The notes: generated from the sequence alone by a model not told the origin. A stretch of DNA of 64,000 nucleotides from JBQQPY01 sp052258065 (GCA_052258065.1 JBQQPY010000002.1:1680786-1744785); one strand, 5' to 3'. Positions 34,965-45,700 are shown, counted from the stretch's first letter. A program made the numbers and translations.

Positions 34965-35290
34965 TATGAGCAGGTCAAAGAACCGAAGAAGACGAATTGT
35001 CTTTTTAGTTTGCGAAAACATTTAGCTATCTGGAAACATGAGTGCGACTGCGTGTGTGCAGAGTTTAATATAGAATATCGTCTTAACCCCTCCCGATGCA
35101 TCCATAAATAAATAGTGTGGTCTGGCGATTTAATGGGTGTACAGAAGATGTTCTGCAAGGTCAAGATTTCTATCGTGTTGAAGAGTTTGATATCACGCTG
35201 TAGCGATATCTCTAATTCTATAATGAGGAATTGCTTCAATTAGTATTGGCTACTAAAGCCCTATTTCATTTTATGAACTATTAGCACAAA
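34965..35290 (+). mobile_element. IS481-like element, 3' fragment
   Basis: Equivalent to the last third of the element (FGLRKxLATG, EHRLxPxMHP, then RFNGxxED). Stops present. Ends 125 bases before the dnaQ stop. Confidence 0.65.
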
Positions 35291-35415
35291 ATAAAACTGA
35301 AATTATGCAAAATTTACCATGAACTATTTTAAGAGCTGACAGTTGCAAGTGCTTCACAAAATCTTTTGCTGATAAATGTACCGACCTGCATTACATTTAA
35401 TTTGCCGGAATGATT

Positions 35416-36174
35416 TTATTCGCTTTTTGTAGGAATCTCTTCCCGCCACAGACAGATGCCGCTCTTTTGCTGCACCAGATCTAACCGTTGCTCATGAATC
35501 ATAACGTCTTCATCGCTAGCGTAAACGATCTTTAGCAGCGTCTGGGCGCTCTTTACACGCTGAATTTGCGCGGTGTGGTCGACGTCACGTTGTTCCTGAT
35601 CCACTTCCATCGCAAAACGCATCGCGGTCTGGCCGCCGGTCATCAGCAAGAAAACGTCCGCAAGGATTTCGGCGTCGAGTAAAGCGCTGTGGAGAGTGCG
35701 TTTACTGTGATCAATCAAATAGCGTTCGCACAACGCGTCTAGACTATTGCGTTTACCGGGAAACATTTTACGTGCCAGTAGCAGGCTATCTGTTACCTTA
35801 CAAAAAGTGTCAATTTTAGCGATATGGCGATTAAGCATCGAAAACTCATAGTCCATAAAACCAATATCGAAGGGAGCATTATGAATGATCAGTTCGCCAC
35901 CGCGAATAAACTGCAAAAATTCATCTGCCATGTCGGCAAACGTCGGTTTATCCGCTAGAAACTCGTCGCTGATGCCGTGTATATTGAATGCTTCGGAGTC
36001 TATCAGACGATTCGGTTGAAGATGGACGTGGAAGTGACGTCCGGTCAGACGGCGATTGATAATTTCCACCGCACCGATTTCGATAATTCTGTGTCCTTCG
36101 TAATGGACGCCTAGCTTATTCATGCCGGTGGTTTCAGTATCGAGAACAATCTGTCGTGTCATATCAGTGCTCAT
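35416..36174 (-). CDS. dnaQ: DNA polymerase III epsilon subunit (proofreading 3'-5' exonuclease)
   Basis: DnaQ removes misincorporated bases within the Pol III core. The protein is 252 residues against 243 in E. coli, the surplus being in the linker and C terminus. DEDDh exonuclease motifs: VLDTETTG at about 10-17, DIGFMDYEF near 103, and HSALLDAEILADV near 160 with catalytic His and Asp. The clamp-binding sequence QTAMRF near 182 is retained. The C-terminal alpha-binding segment is present (RLDLVQQKSG). Divergent from rnhA with 53 bases between start codons, the standard enterobacterial arrangement. The tRNA-Asp normally downstream is absent here. Confidence 0.96.
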   Translation of the reverse strand: MSTDMTRQIVLDTETTGMNKLGVHYEGHRIIEIGAVEIINRRLTGRHFHVHLQPNRLIDSEAFNIHGISDEFLADKPTFADMADEFLQFIRGGELIIHNAPFDIGFMDYEFSMLNRHIAKIDTFCKVTDSLLLARKMFPGKRNSLDALCERYLIDHSKRTLHSALLDAEILADVFLLMTGGQTAMRFAMEVDQEQRDVDHTAQIQRVKSAQTLLKIVYASDEDVMIHEQRLDLVQQKSGICLWREEIPTKSE

Positions 36175-36227
36175 AATATTCGTTTATGTCAGCCTTGGGC
36201 TTTTACCATGGAGTAAGTTTATCAGAG

Positions 36228-36695
36228 ATGCGTAAACAGGTTGAAATTTTTACCGACGGTTCGTGCTTAGGTAATCCCGGCCCTGGCGGCTATGGTGCTA
36301 TATTACGTTATAAACAGCATGAAAAAACCTTCAGTGCAGGTTATCACCTGACCACCAATAACCGCATGGAGTTGATGGCTGCTATCATGGCGCTGGAAGC
36401 GCTGACGGGTGCCTGCGAGGTCGTGTTTAGCACCGATAGCCAGTATGTCCGCCAAGGAATTACCCAATGGATTCATAACTGGAAAAAGCATGGTTGGAAG
36501 ACTGTTAAGAAGAAACCAGTAAAAAACGTTGATTTATGGCAGCGGTTAGATGCAGCCATTCAGCTTTACACCCTTCGCTGGGATTGGGTAAAAGGCCATG
36601 CGGGTCATCCAGAAAACGAACGTTGCGACGAACTGGCGCGTGCCGCCGCCGCGCAGCCGATTTTGAAGGATACCGGCTATCGGATGGAAGCGTAA
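36228..36695 (+). CDS. rnhA: Ribonuclease HI
   Basis: RNase HI cuts RNA in RNA-DNA hybrids, clearing R-loops and primers. The start at 36228 (MRKQVEIFTDGSCLGNPGPG) gives 155 residues, the E. coli length; an in-frame ATG at 36186 adds 14 residues that overlap the dnaQ-side regulatory gap and are unlikely. Catalytic residues are all visible: Asp in FTDGSC (10), Glu in NNRMELMA (48), Asp in STDSQYV (70), and the terminal His/Asp in KGHAGHPENERCDELA (124-134). Confidence 0.96.
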   Translation: MRKQVEIFTDGSCLGNPGPGGYGAILRYKQHEKTFSAGYHLTTNNRMELMAAIMALEALTGACEVVFSTDSQYVRQGITQWIHNWKKHGWKTVKKKPVKNVDLWQRLDAAIQLYTLRWDWVKGHAGHPENERCDELARAAAAQPILKDTGYRMEA

Positions 36696-36699
36696 ACCG

Positions 36700-36860
36700 G
36701 TGACGACTGAGAAGATTGAATTGGCTTGATACGTCTTTCCAGGAGCGCCGCTGCCGGTAGCTGCGGGTGGTGGCCTTTACTAGCCGCCGCAATCCCTGCA
36801 TGAAAACTTTGTTTTTCAGAAGCGTCAGGCTGAGGGAGGAAGGGGTATTCACGCATAATT
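36700..36860 (-). pseudogene. Possible 3' remnant of yafS
   Basis: In E. coli yafS lies between rnhA and gloB, converging on rnhA. On the minus strand here a frame reads VFMQGLRRLVKATTRSYRQR before ending near rnhA, which recalls the basic tail of YafS. Position and strand fit; the sequence evidence is thin. Confidence 0.25.
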
Positions 36861-37017
36861 ATCACGTAGAGGCAGTCAATAGCGAGGAAATAGCCGCTCA
36901 ACAGTCGTGCATCTTGGCGTGATTATGGTGATATTTGCAGATAAGTACGGTGTCATAATTTAAAATTAAGCATCCCTAGCCAGCGCAATAGCCGTGTCTG
37001 CGCATGTCTTTGATTCT

Positions 37018-37990
37018 GGATTATTATATAGATTATTAGCGCATGCTCCTGTTTATGGCAAGATAGTTATTCAGAAATATGATTGAGGGGGAAATATCAT
37101 GATAATTAAACCCATAGTGAGGCAACTACAAAACTTGAAATTAGAGCGGTGCTTTAGGCAAACAAACGATCCGCATCTACTTTAGCTGAGTGTTATAGCA
37201 TCTCTGAACTGACCGTTTCTAAATTGTAAAAACAAGGTGTCCAGCAGCGTGGCTATATTCTCTATTCTTTGCAGGTGATGCTGTCACCCGCTAAGAAAGC
37301 AGTAGCCGTTTCTCTGCGTAACACGCTTTTCTCCGACAGAACGATCTATTGGCGGTCGTATACGAATTCTTAAACCCCGCCATATTTCGATTTAGCGCAG
37401 ATTTTTATTTTAGATATGCCTGGATTGGGATTTTTTGTGACATAAACAAGAAAGCCTTAAAACTAAAGTATAAAGTGTTTAAAATCTATGAGTCTGGTTG
37501 TCTGTATGTTAAGATGAAATGTTTTCATTTATGCTAGATAAAATCTTACAACATATTTTTATGGGTACGGATTGGGTAACTCGATAAGTTCTTCCCATCT
37601 TTACAAAGCCAAGATCACGGCTCGAGCATACCCTAAGCTTATTTAGCTGATACTTATAGATAATAGAAAAGAATTTACAGATTGTCTTTTAACCTGCGAA
37701 AATACTCAACTACAGGAAAATATTAATTCGACCGTTTATGCGTAGAGCTTCATATGGGGCACCTTGTTAGCCCGCTGATACTTTCAAAAACGAATAGTAT
37801 AGTTGAGAAATTTAATGGGTATATAGAAGATGTGCCGCAAAACTACTATTTGCATTCTGTTAAAGGGCTTGAGATTACACTGTATTGATATGCCTAGCTC
37901 TAAAATTAGGAGTTGCTTTAATCCGTATTGGCTAGTAAAACTCAATTACAGTCTATGAAATATTGTCATAAAATCAAATATAAATTATTT
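37018..37990 (+). mobile_element. IS481-like element, full length, decayed
   Basis: Left terminus GGATTATTATATAGATTA, then a start near 37100 and equivalents of SELTVSKxKK, VKMKCF (in place of VDVKYL), DNxKEFTD and VExFNGYIED. Multiple stops. About 970 bases, the family's usual length here. Confidence 0.78.
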
Positions 37991-39180
37991 AATAACATAC
38001 TATCTTCTTAGATATAAGATCTAATTTTAGTGCGGAATCACGGGTTCTATATTCGTAAAGGCATAGGAAACGCGAACAATGCTTACATAAGCGAACCGCA
38101 GTGCGCGCCAGGTGTTCTGCTGCCTGAGTATGGCAAACATCTGATCTGCCATATTTGGAAAACTGCACTTGCATGCGCTGCAAAGTCGTTTCTCTTTACT
38201 TTTCAAGTTTGATGAGTTTTTTTGCTTTACGGTAAGACGGCTCAATTTTCTGTCGCCAGGCACGCGCTTAGCCTGTGCCTGAAGTAGAGTCATGAGAAAG
38301 TCCTTAGTCACGACAAAATCCGGATGTTTGTGTGGACAAAATAACCCGGAACACTTTTGCTTTATGCATTTTGGGATATTTTTTACTCTTTTCGTTTTTT
38401 TTGAGTTACTTGATTTTATTCCGGGCGAGATAATCTATCTGATAATAAAGATTTGCACCACATGAGTCATCTATAAAACGGTTATTTCAGTAAATAGTAG
38501 TAACATTCGTGTGTTTACTCGATAAGTAGAAGTATTTCCTTAGTAGCATATCACTTATCCATCAACACGACAGCAAAGGGCAGGCGCTTATGTCTAATTA
38601 TGTTTTTAGCATATCTTAGACATGCTAGAGTTTCGATTTACTGTCGCGATCAGGATGGTGGATATGAAAATCCATGACTTAAAATTATTCCGTGTTGAGA
38701 CAACATATTACACAGATGCCTTTGATTGCTCGATCAGCGTTACGGTTGTATTGACGTCGCGCCAACTTAATGTGGAAAGTTCTTGTCTAGTGCTGTGTTC
38801 ATCGAACAAAAGGCAGCCACCTAGCGATACATCAGTATCGCTCCTGACTTGCTCCCTCAAGACTCTTTCAGCTACGTGATCGTTTCGTAAATATTATTTA
38901 ATCGCATGATGACTCACGTCTTAGGTGTGATCAGAAAAATTTGTCAAGGTATAATTAATTTAGCTTACCATTAGATCCTGGCAGAACTTTAAGCAGTTTA
39001 GTTTCATTTCTAACACTCTACAGGATTTTTGTCCTACTTTATGTTAAATTTACGTAAGTTCTAAGGGTGAATTAAAAGAATTTATTCAATTCAATTTGTG
39101 TAATCTGAAAGATTTTCTAGATATTATAAGTACGTGCTGCGAAAGCAGATCGGTGCTTTACTTGTATTTATAATAAATGA
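37991..39180. other. Gene-free stretch between IS relic and zinc-ribbon gene
   Basis: 38035-38320 is moderately GC-rich and open on both strands for 60-94 codons (a minus-strand frame contains CSACKC), yet neither product is recognisable; the word GCGGAATNANGGGTTCTA at its left edge recurs near 61195, suggesting a mobile-element end. 38320-39180 has only an 85-codon frame at 38622 with no recognisable motif or ribosome-binding site. Confidence 0.35.
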
Positions 39181-39198
39181 ACGATTAGGTAATTACTT

Positions 39199-39402
39199 AT
39201 GGCAGATAGCATCGATATAGCTAGTCAGAGCGAAGAAGCATTTCGTCAGCATGTGATAACGAATCATCGTGGTGAACCTTTATCAGTCACTGGTCGTTGC
39301 TACAACTGTGGAGATTTGACAGAGGGTAGTTTTTGCTGCAAAGAATGCGCAGAAGATTGGGAGAAGCGGAAATATTTTGAAAGCCAGAAAATTAAAGAGT
39401 AA
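39199..39402 (+). CDS. Small Cys4 zinc-ribbon protein, probably phage-derived
   Basis: A 67-residue frame starting MADSIDIASQSEEAFRQHVI, with Cys residues spaced C-x2-C and C-x2-C in RCYNCGDLTEGSFCCKECAE: a four-cysteine zinc ribbon. The acidic N terminus beginning MAD-ID-A is shared with small DksA/TraR-like zinc-finger proteins of lambdoid phages, but the finger here is shorter and the C-terminal half (DWEKRKYFESQKIKE) is basic. It has no stop, frameshift or obvious damage, in contrast to everything within 2 kb. Followed after 100 bases by a broken phage-type gene in the same direction, so it is likely a prophage leftover. Function unknown; DNA or RNA polymerase binding are guesses. Confidence 0.7.
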   Translation: MADSIDIASQSEEAFRQHVITNHRGEPLSVTGRCYNCGDLTEGSFCCKECAEDWEKRKYFESQKIKE

Positions 39403-39505
39403 ATCTAAACTTCTACCTTTGTCTTTTAACGGTAGCTAACGGTAGCATAGAAATTTGCAGAGACTTTAAATTTAGCAAGATTTGAAATCTTAAGGAAATA
39501 GCATA

Positions 39506-39830
39506 ATGAGTAAAACCTTGTTTACTTATAATGAATCGGCCGCCGTATCAGCCGGGCTGAATGACTTTATCAGGGATTCTGGCATTTCCGTCATAACTAT
39601 CGAAGAAGCAAAAATAGTGAAAAGTCAAAATAGGTGCGATCTTCATTAAATTTTCAGACGAATCAGCAGATAGCACCTTATCTAATATCTTTCCGGTTGC
39701 ATCCAAAAGAAGGATGGCTCTGACAATGCTTACGGAAGGCACCATGGCTATGCCGAAATTAAAAGTGTGAGCGAAAATATTCTCAGTACTATTAAAAGCT
39801 ATTGTGCCAGAATTTATAGGGAAGAGTGCT
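39506..39830 (+). pseudogene. Small phage-type protein gene, frameshifted
   Basis: ATG at 39506 with AAGGAA eight bases upstream opens MSKTLFTYNESAAVSAGLND, then FIRDSGISVITIEEAKIVKS before a shift near 39627. The next frames give GAIFIKFSDESADS and then QKKDGSDNAYG. This order resembles small phage early proteins of the DUF669 type as I recall them; the identification is tentative. At least two frameshifts. Confidence 0.45.
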
Positions 39831-40095
39831 GAGTTCTTGTTGTAGAAGATCTTTCATACTAAACAGGACGGCAGCGATCTATGTAACCTTGAAAGCCGAA
39901 TCCCGTTTTCTTTTGATACGAAGCAGACTATCAAAAAGCGTCTCGAAAGCCAGGATGCAAAGATTATCGATATTATACTTTCCGCGCTTAAGGACAAGGA
40001 TAAGCGTTGACATAATTCGCAATACAGCGGCTATTCATCTCAAGGCATACCGCTCGTTAACGTCTATTAGGATGCAATTCTATTTTGACGATAAT
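39831..40095 (+). pseudogene. Unidentified remnant following the phage-type gene
   Basis: A frame from about 39850 reads FHTKQDGSDLCNLESRIPFS, then FDTKQTIKKRLESQDAKIID and ends near 40008. It looks like genuine former coding sequence (regular composition, no repeats elsewhere) and is probably the next gene of the same phage operon. I do not recognise it. Confidence 0.35.
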
Positions 40096-40329
40096 TAAGC
40101 TTTTCCTGTAAATTAACGTATCAACGAAATGCTAACCTATAGTATAGCGAACAGGATTTTCTTTATTTTAAGAATATCTACGATCATGCCTGACGGCAGC
40201 ATTGACTTATTAGCCCAAGACAGAGAGTTATCTATAAACGAAGCTTTGTCAAAGCAGACTTCTATATCCTTATAGATTCCTGCGATTTGTGAAGATCAGT
40301 CTCTCTGTATCTTGTCAGTTTGTTGTGCA

Positions 40330-40560
40330 GAGCTTGCTATAGAGAGCCGTCTTGCCCCGCCGCTGCACTTACAAGCGAATCGTATGGTTGAGCGATTTAA
40401 TGGGCATATAAAAGATATACTAAAAGCTACGATTTTTATTTTGATAAAGAGCTTCAGTGTTACACTCCAATGATATGTTTGGCTCTGTAATTAGGCATTA
40501 ATTTAATTGGTGTTAAGTAATAAAACTGCATTGCACTATATGAAACATAGGCACACAATT
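40330..40560 (+). mobile_element. IS481-like element, 3' fragment
   Basis: Equivalent of QANRMVERFNGHIKDILK and the tail, on the plus strand. Stops at about 60 bases before gloB. Confidence 0.65.
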
Positions 40561-40637
40561 AAATTGTTTAAAACTAATCATTTACTTTCAGTATGTGACA
40601 TCTATCTTTTAGGACTATAAAAATAATAAGGTTAAGA

Positions 40638-41390
40638 ATGCATCTGATTAGTATTCCTGCACTGAGGGATAATTACATTTGGCTTTTATACAATAACGAT
40701 GGTCAATGCTTAGTGGTCGATCCAGGCGAGGCAGCATCGGTATTACAAGTGCTTGCCAATCGAAATTTGACACCTGTCGCTATTTTATTAACCCATCATC
40801 ATCATGACCATGTAGGCGGTATCGCCGAGCTGCTGCGGCATTTTCCGGTGCTGGTCTACGGTCCGGAGGAAACGCGCCCCAAGGGCGCTACCTGTATTGT
40901 TAACGAAGGCGAGACTCTGACAATGCTGGGTCATACCTTTAGAGTAATGGCATTGCCCGGTCATACACTGGGACATATCGGATTTTACAGCGCGCCCTGG
41001 CTTTTTAGCGGCGACACAATTTTTTCCGGAGGTTGCGGTCGGCTTTTTGAGGGAACATCAAAACAAATGTACGATTCTTTGCAGAAGGTTAATCAGCTTC
41101 CTCCCGATACAGCGATTTGCGCCTCTCATGAGTATACTTTAAGTAATTTGGACTTCGCTGCTGATCTAATGCCCCAAGATAGCGTTATTATAGGTTGTCA
41201 ACGTGAAATTAGAGGGTTACGTCTTAAAAACCAACCCAGCCTGCCTACAACGCTGCATTTAGAGCGTCAAATTAATCTTTTCTTGCGTTGTCATGATATT
41301 GATTTACAAAATAAATTAAATGTTCATCCCGTCCTCGGTGAGGAGTGGTGTGTTTTTAGAGCATTGCGTGAGAAAAAGAATCATTTCTAA
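40638..41390 (+). CDS. gloB: Hydroxyacylglutathione hydrolase (glyoxalase II)
   Basis: Second enzyme of the glyoxalase pathway: hydrolyses S-D-lactoylglutathione to D-lactate and glutathione, finishing methylglyoxal detoxification. The protein is 250 residues (E. coli 251). The metallo-beta-lactamase metal motif THHHHDHVGG is at about residues 53-62; further ligands are in PGHTLGH (about 110) and the SGDTIFSGGCGRLFEG segment (about 127), and HEYT near 165. The C-terminal substrate-binding helices are intact (NQPSLPTTLHLERQINLFLR). Same strand and order relative to rnhA as in E. coli, now separated by 4 kb of relics. The start is preceded by AAGG. Confidence 0.95.
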   Translation: MHLISIPALRDNYIWLLYNNDGQCLVVDPGEAASVLQVLANRNLTPVAILLTHHHHDHVGGIAELLRHFPVLVYGPEETRPKGATCIVNEGETLTMLGHTFRVMALPGHTLGHIGFYSAPWLFSGDTIFSGGCGRLFEGTSKQMYDSLQKVNQLPPDTAICASHEYTLSNLDFAADLMPQDSVIIGCQREIRGLRLKNQPSLPTTLHLERQINLFLRCHDIDLQNKLNVHPVLGEEWCVFRALREKKNHF

Positions 41391-41421
41391 AGGTTTTCTC
41401 ATTACGTGTATTTTTCGATTG

Positions 41422-42438
41422 GGGCGCTTTCATTTATTCCGATTGATATCTTGTTATGAAAAAATTATTGCAATCTTTATAGAAAATCTATTTAATAGTT
41501 TCAGCGATCGTATTCTACAGAGAATCCACGGTTCTTATTTTAACGTTTCTGGGTAGTGATTTTCGTTTTAGGAACGCCATCTAGATAGGATTTAAATCCG
41601 GCGAATAATGCGGAAGATAAAAAAATTATATCTTTATTCTCAATATTTTTTCGTAAGTATCAACTTATGAGTAGTAAAATTGTCTAATATCACGATATTC
41701 CTTGATATCAGTTAAGGAATGAGTCTTTGTGTTGTATAAGCAAGGAAAGTATATCTTTTTATTTCTTCATTAAATAGCATAGTTAGATTTAATCTAGATA
41801 AACGTGTGCTAGCAGTGATTATTGTCGTTTTCTAATAGGCTTTAGGTATCAACCGAGCATCGTTGACCTCGTCCTCTTCGGTCGTTTAATCTACTTATAT
41901 TTCTCGTTTTTGATGCTTTATCAATGATGATAAACTTTTTTAGTGAAAATATAAAATTACTTAAAACCATAATTTTCGAGCATGAACTATAACGTGGCGC
42001 TCTTATTCAGTCGCATTTTCAGTCTTTTTTCTGTTAGCGTATTACGCTGAAAAGCGCGACAGAGTAGCAAGATTGCTTTGAATGCTAAAAATACTTTTCA
42101 GGAAAGTTTGGATTTCAGACAAGGTTAGATTATAAGACTTATGAGTAAGCGTTAGGATAAAATTATAATATGCATCAATTTTGATCTGCGATTCAGGTTT
42201 TGTCTAGGGTTAGAGCTGTCACTTCCAGTCTCACGACATTGCTTGCTTCAACGAGCTACAGTAGAAGAGCCTGTTTGATATCTATCCGCCGCTGTATGTG
42301 TAAAGTTACTTGCCTCAATTAATCGAATTATTTGTGATATTAAGCCTTCATTGTAAAATCTTCTATTCAAATCTTAGATAAAAATTAGCTATATCATATA
42401 GATGCATGGCTATTTAATAAACTAGGCAAAATACTCTA
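41422..42438 (-). mobile_element. IS630-B element, full length, decayed
   Basis: About 1017 bases with terminal repeats (GGGCGCTTTCATTTATTCC left; AAACTAGGCAAAATACTCTA right) matching the copy at 23135-24128 throughout. Minus strand; stops in every domain. Begins 31 bases after the gloB stop. Confidence 0.8.
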
Positions 42439-42439
42439 G

Positions 42440-42640
42440 ATCTAAAGAAGTCCTTCAAAATGGAAGCATAGAAAATATATTATTATTTTTACATGAAAGA
42501 ACATAACTGGAGGTGTTGGTCAGCAAGGGAGAATATGCCGTAAAGAAAGTTGTATATGTATTTTTTTATTAAATTAATATAACATTAATTAGCCTTATAA
42601 GGCTACCGAGTAGCGAGGTGTTAGTCGAGATATAGGCGAA
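42440..42640 (+). mobile_element. IS630-D element, 5' fragment
   Basis: Matches the start of IS630-D copies (KKVLQNGSI, then LVSKGEYAVKKVVY equivalents). Cut at about 42640, where IS481-like sequence takes over. Confidence 0.6.
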
Positions 42641-43260
42641 TTTTTGAACGTTACCGTATCCTTGATCTGATCAGGTTCGCTGTTCACGCAGGTTATGGAT
42701 TAGGTGTTTACGTGACATGAAAGAGAACGCACCAAAACTAAAGCATAAAGATTTTAAAGGCGATGAGCCTGGCATAGCTGCATGTTGATATAAAATATCT
42801 TACGTAAATACCAAATAAAACTTTACGACGAGAGACTGGATTGATGTTTATTCGTATCTATAAAGCCAAGATCGTGGCTAATGCACAAAGTTTCTTGCGT
42901 AGCTCATAGTTAAGCATTCCCATGGCTATCTATTCGGCACTTATATATAATGGCAAAGAATTCACAGATCGCCTTTTTGGCTTTTGAAAACGCTCAGTAA
43001 CGGGGAAACATAAATTCGACTCCTTATGTACAGAGCTTGATATAGAACACCGTCTTAGCCTACCGATGTATCCACAAACGAATGATATAGTCGAGCGATT
43101 TAGTAGGAATATAGAAGATATGACGAAAAGTTGCTATTTCGATTCTGGTGCAGAGCATAAGAGCATGCTGCACCGATATGTCTAGTTCTACAATTAGACA
43201 TTTTCTTTATCAGTATTAGCCAGTAAAATTTCTATTACAACCGATGAAATTTTAGTAAAA
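42640..43260 (+). mobile_element. IS481-like element, 3' two-thirds
   Basis: Plus strand from the REFLNAVSRS equivalent through DNGKEFTDRLFG- and DRFSRNIED-like words to the tail. Stops present; N terminus replaced by an IS630-D fragment. Confidence 0.7.
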
Positions 43261-43319
43261 ACTAAATATAAATCTTTAAAAAACCATGTTCTCTTCTGGG
43301 ATATAAAATTTATTCCTAA

Positions 43320-44370
43320 TTTAGGTGAGAAATAACGGATAAATCGGTAGCCTAGTATCGTGCTGTATATTAAATAACGGATAAAGGCGCTTAAGGTTTT
43401 AATCTTAATACGAGCGTTATCAGTAGTGAAACGCCAACTGATCTTGACGCTTGTCTGCTTGCCTTGTTTATACCGAGTAGTGCCTTCATTGCACAATGTC
43501 TTAATCTTGTTATAAGATGACGATTTAAGCATTGGTCGAGCAACACATTAAGCTCGATTTTGCCATATTTAGCCAAATCCCATGTTTGAGTGTATGAACG
43601 CATTCAAAACGATTTTATAAAATCTTTGCCTAAGTAGGCAGGAAGGCTGAGTGCAATAAATTTAGGCTATGGATGTTGAGATTGGTCATGACTAGAGTAA
43701 TTTGGTGTGTATAAGGATATTGTGTTGAGATATTTTAAGAAAGTGAGCTCAATCGATAGATCTTGGTTCTATGCTTAGTCATTTTGGTTAACCGACAATC
43801 CGCCAACGGCTCACCTCCTGATCAGAAATATTTTGCGCCTCTAACCGCTTGCATTTATAGTCCTTCTAAGGAGGTTTTTCAGGCCTAAACAGTAGTGTCA
43901 CGCGTGTATTTAATTAATTGACGAAGAGTCTTGTTCATAAAAATTACCGGATGCATCGGGTAATAGGGCTGATAATATATGTTAAGCATATTTTAGCTTG
44001 TCGCGGCATAACCCAGCCGATCTGCATAAGCTTTTCTTTAATAAAAGAACGTTTGACTTTATTGATCTTGTTGGCACTTTTGTAAAATCTCTGCTAACGC
44101 TTTACTGCTCGGTCCCTTTACATGTCCCATTGATGTATTAAATTTCAATAAATTGATGAATTTAAAACTTTTTATACGGCATGTTTGCCATTGCTGACTA
44201 ACATTTTCAATTGCATTCTTTCTTTTAGCGTGAGAGCAAGAATGTATTTGTCTATTCTTTATTTTAGGGGTTTTTAGCTTCAGCCATAAACACTGTGACT
44301 GCTATTTTACATGTTAAGACGCTAGTTTTTTAACTGTTATTAATTACCTTGTTTTCCTTTTTTCTCTTTC
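43320..44370 (-). mobile_element. IS630-D element, full length, decayed
   Basis: On the minus strand the C-terminal frame (43194-43532 region) reads KISWRFTTDNARIKIKTLSA, the conserved IS630-D tail. Upstream, fragments of the core and an N-terminal KNAIENVSQQWQTCRI-like segment follow to about 44370. Contains many stops. Confidence 0.7.
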
Positions 44371-44466
44371 TGATAGGGTGTTTGTCGTTATATTATAAAA
44401 ACAATAAACGCTAAATTTCGACGACAGTGTGCAGTTGGCGCGAGTTTTCTAGACTCTCTCATAGGG

Positions 44467-44493
44467 GGTATCCAGCTAAAATAGGTGGATACC
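44467..44493. terminator. Hairpin downstream of peroxiredoxin gene
   Basis: GGTATCCA (44467-44474) and TGGATACC (44486-44493), an 8-bp perfect stem, 55 bases past the stop of the minus-strand peroxiredoxin gene. No T run, so a terminator role is uncertain. Confidence 0.35.
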
Positions 44494-44548
44494 TTGCTTC
44501 GTGATATAAAGGCAGGGTGTATGTTCTATCTGTGCTGGCGGCTTCTGA

Positions 44549-45151
44549 TTACAGCTTAGTCAAATTCTCTGACAGATATTTAGCCACACCTCCCGGTGAT
44601 GCGTTCATCCCTTTCTGTCCTTTTTCCCATTGTGCCGGACAGACTTCGCCATGCTCCTCATGGAATTGCAGGGCATCTACCATCCGCATCATTTCGTCCA
44701 TATTACGCCCTAGCGGCAGATCGTTAACGACCTGATGACGCACGATCCCTTCTTTATCGATCAGGAATGAACCGCGAAGTGCAACGCCGGCGTCAGGATG
44801 TTCAATACCGTACGCTTTTATAATCTCGCGTTTGATATCCGAAACCATCGGATACTGAACCGGTCCGATTCCCCCTTTATCAGTCGGCACCTGCCGCCAT
44901 GCCTGGTGTACAAAGACAGAATCGAAAGACACACCGATGATTTTCACTCCGCGCTTCTGAAACTCCGCGTAGCGTTTGTTGAAAGCAATCAATTCGGAAG
45001 GACAGACGAAGGTAAAATCCATCGGCCAGAAGAAAATAACTGTCGGTTTACCCTGGATATGAGATTTAAGATTAAAATTATTAATGATTTCACCGTTCCC
45101 GAGCACAGCGGCGGCGGTAAAATTAGGGGCGTGACGAGTGACAAGTACCAT
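44549..45151 (-). CDS. Typical 2-Cys peroxiredoxin (AhpC/TSA family)
   Basis: Reduces hydrogen peroxide and alkyl peroxides through a redox-active cysteine pair in the cytoplasm. The protein is 200 residues. The peroxidatic Cys lies in DFTFVCPSEL (about residue 51), the supporting Arg in the RGSFLIDKEG region, and the resolving Cys in HGEVCPAQW (about 170). It corresponds to the 200-residue TSA-type enzyme of Yersinia and Sodalis rather than to E. coli AhpC (187 residues), and no ahpF is near, so thioredoxin is the likely reductant. The motifs tied to overoxidation sensitivity are GGIG (in place of GGLG) and a C-terminal YL in place of YF. The start has AGGAG six bases upstream. Confidence 0.93.
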   Translation of the reverse strand: MVLVTRHAPNFTAAAVLGNGEIINNFNLKSHIQGKPTVIFFWPMDFTFVCPSELIAFNKRYAEFQKRGVKIIGVSFDSVFVHQAWRQVPTDKGGIGPVQYPMVSDIKREIIKAYGIEHPDAGVALRGSFLIDKEGIVRHQVVNDLPLGRNMDEMMRMVDALQFHEEHGEVCPAQWEKGQKGMNASPGGVAKYLSENLTKL

Positions 45152-45429
45152 CTTTACTCCTGCAAAATAGCATTTGTGGATTAACAGGATTTAAACCTGC
45201 CTAAATGATTATTCTTAATGCGGCTATATATAAAGTTGATGTGACAGTACCTTACACTGATAGTGTTGCCATCGCTTGTATTACAATCGTTATTCTGTAA
45301 CTGATTTTTCTTTTGCATCTTACGAAAAATCAGGACACTAAATAATATAGATACTTTGGTTGTTTTGTGAAATTAGAGTGTAAGAATATTAATTCTTATT
45401 TATTTTATCATATTTTTTCTTAATTATCT

Positions 45430-45700
45430 ACCTTACCTGCTCAAGCTTAAGCTGTACTGAAAATACACACCTTTCAAGTGGATAAAGACTTTGTTAGAGA
45501 ATGTCAAAAACAGCATAGCGGGCACTTTCCGTGCAATTAGTAGCTAACATATGACTTGTTGCTTGGTCTATTTTGAATACCGCTTTGAGTGACGTTATGA
45601 TTTAGGAGTATCCATATTCCGCTTCTTCGTAGCAGCATTAAAGTACCCACAATGCTATACACCCTGTTAAAATTGGCTGAGTATAATAAATAATTAAGTA
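45430..45700 (+). mobile_element. IS1595-type element, C-terminal fragment
   Basis: Plus strand, reading with small shifts KDFVRECQKQHSGHFPCN, then FEYRFERRYDLGVSIFRF and FVAALKYPQCYT. Only the last third remains. Confidence 0.6.

Noticed and set aside
38027..38311. 94-codon minus-strand frame containing CSACKC
   Set aside because: No recognisable domain or ribosome-binding site, a competing frame on the other strand, and an edge motif shared with another relic; kept only as an unexplained stretch.
38622..38879. 85-codon plus-strand frame
   Set aside because: No motif, no ribosome-binding site, composition like the flanking debris.
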